Positions 20,781-21,692 of a stretch of DNA of 21,692 nt are shown piece by piece (position 1 is the first letter of the stretch; every line of letters starts with the position of its first letter). A program made the position numbers and the translations under genes. Source of the stretch: Penium margaritaceum (lineage: Eukaryota; Streptophyta; Zygnematophyceae; Desmidiales; Peniaceae); contig SZWC01001550.1 in the NCBI GenBank assembly GCA_023375785.1, forward strand, positions 133,500 through 155,191. The letters run 5' to 3'. The notes below the pieces were generated by a model. The model ran no database searches. It had not been told where the DNA came from and worked only from the letters and a program-made list of their open reading frames with translations.

Positions 20781-21542
20781 TTGGTCATGGTAAGTGACGT
20801 ATGCCTACTTTGGTTGGTCATCGTGCATGGTCTTCACACCGTGCCACAACGTATTGAAGTCCCTTGTTCTTGCTATGTGATACGTGGTGTTCCCAACCCA
20901 TTGTTTCCCCGTCTCACCAATTGTGACTCGTTTTATGAGTTGTGAACGTGGACCACACACATCGGATTTCTTTGGTCAAAGGCGCTACAAATGCCTACTT
21001 TGGTCGGTCGTTGTACATGGTAGCCACACCGTGCTACTACTGAATGAATCTCATCGTACTTGGTAGTTGATAACTGATATTCCCATGGAATTGTTTCCTG
21101 TCCTGACCTTTTGTGACTCATGTTATGGTTGGTCAAGGTTGACCACCCATATTGAAATTCTCTGGTCATGATCAGTGACATATGCCTATTTGGTGGTTTG
21201 GTGTGCATATTAGCCACACCGTGCCACTACGTATTGAAGTTCTTTGTCCTTTCTAGCCAGTACATAGGCTTCTCAAACCATTTTCTCTCCCTCCGACCAA
21301 TTGTGACTCGTGTTATGAGTTGTCAATGTTGACCACATGAAGTGAAATTCTTTCGTCATGGTCAGTGACATATGCATACTTTGGCTGGTCACTGTGCATT
21401 GAAGCCACATTGTGCCACTACATATTGAAGGTATTTGTACTTGCTAGTAGCTAACTAAAATTCACAAACCATTACCTTCCACCCTAACCATTTGTGACTC
21501 GTGTCGTGAATTGTCAATGTTTACCACACTTAGTGACATTAT
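20781..21542. repeat. Four-monomer half of 1716-bp super-repeat, copy 2, with a different C/D breakpoint
   Basis: Same length (762 bp) and same A2/B variants as 19065-19826, but in the chimera (21162-21351) C sequence continues through CCATTTTCTCTCCCTC and ATGAGTTGTCAATGTTGACC, and D begins only at CACATGAAGTG. The crossover point is therefore about 60 bp or more downstream of that in every other 4-mer. Confidence 0.94.
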
Positions 21543-21692
21543 TTGGTCATGGTCAGTGACGTATGCCTACTTTGGTTGGTCATCGTGCATGGTCTCTACA
21601 CCGTGCCATAACATATTGAAGCCCCTTGTGCTTGCCATGCAACTCGTGGTGTTCCCAAACCATTGTTTCCCCCTCTGACTATTTGTGACTCG
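21543..21692. repeat. Partial A monomer at the window edge
   Basis: The first 150 bp of the next A monomer, ending in the conserved GACTATTTGTGACTCG core. The array continues beyond the window. Confidence 0.93.

Larger units (their letters stand above)
1..21692. repeat. Tandem satellite array of ~191-bp monomers organised in 4-, 5- and 7-monomer higher-order repeats
   Basis: Monomers of 190-191 bp run head to tail in one orientation across the window, interrupted only by four copies of one insertion and six N gaps. Nearly every monomer shares a TGACCATTTGTGACTCGT core and a GCCACACCGTGCCACTAC-like block. Five diverged types recur in order A-B-C-D-E. In the unit at 4893 they start at 4893 (A), 5084 (B), 5274 (C), 5465 (D) and 5656 (E), with the next A at 5847, so the unit is 954 bp. 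Such HOR organisation is typical of centromeric or other large heterochromatic satellites. The family is not one I recognise by name, and the chromosomal location cannot be deduced. All open frames in the array are short and recur with the repeat period. Confidence 0.97.

Noticed and set aside
1..21692. CRISPR array
   Set aside because: The repeats are contiguous 191-bp monomers with graded divergence and no unique spacers.
1..21692. A new gene system, phage, plasmid or operon hidden in the window
   Set aside because: No long frames, operon-like spacing, origins or integration sites are visible. All sequence is accounted for by satellite, the repeated insertion and gaps.

Overview
The window is a eukaryotic tandem satellite array, and I find no supportable protein-coding gene in it. 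About 20.1 kb of the 21.7 kb consists of head-to-tail monomers of about 191 bp (roughly 105 of them), all in one orientation. The rest is four copies, two of them cut by assembly gaps, of one ~508-bp composite insertion, plus five single-N gaps and one 52-N gap. A tRNA-derived SINE with Pol III boxes, nucleosome-scale monomers and higher-order repeats rule out a bacterial origin. A plant is my best guess from this general style, but nothing in the sequence proves it and I cannot name the species. Whether the array is centromeric, pericentromeric or subtelomeric cannot be told from the sequence.

Five monomer types (called A to E here) follow one another in fixed order. Recognisable starts are: A 'TTGGTCATGGTCAGTGACAT', B 'TTGGTCAAAGGCAGTAC', C 'CTGGTCATGATCAGTGAC', D 'TCGGTCGTAGTCAGTGACG', E 'TTCGTCATGGTCAGTGAC' followed by a TGCATTGAAGCCACATTG segment. 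The complete higher-order repeat (HOR) A-B-C-D-E is 954 bp. A shorter 762-764 bp four-monomer form, A-B-(C/D)-E, carries a chimeric monomer whose first part is C and second part is D, as expected from unequal crossing over. Layout by A-monomer start: 1564 (4-mer), 2321 (insertion-bearing), 4129 (4), 4893 (5), 5847 (4), 6609 (5), 7563 (5), 8517 (insertion-bearing, gapped), 9526 (7-mer chimera), 10861 (insertion-bearing, gapped), 12074 (4), 12836 (5), 13790 (5), 14745 (5), 15697 (4), 16460 (5), 17413 (4, gapped), 18111 (5), 19065 (4), 19827 (5), 20781 (4), 21543 (start of the next). From 15697 onward 4-mers and 5-mers alternate strictly, giving a 1716-bp nine-monomer super-repeat that looks very uniform at 18111-21542.

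The insertion (221-729, 2643-3149, 8701-9148 and 11029-11123) has two parts. One is a minus-strand tRNA-derived SINE with an A box, a B box 32 bp away and an (AAAC)-type 3' tail. The other is ~218 bp of unrelated sequence upstream of it. The insertion replaces about 31 bp of one divergent satellite monomer. The left junction, visible in two copies, and the right junction, visible in all four, are the same each time, so one event was amplified with the satellite. HOR register arithmetic predicts how much sequence each gap hides. I found no undescribed genetic system. The interest lies in the repeat architecture, the recombination breakpoints, the co-amplified insertion and the conserved or palindromic motifs in the monomers.
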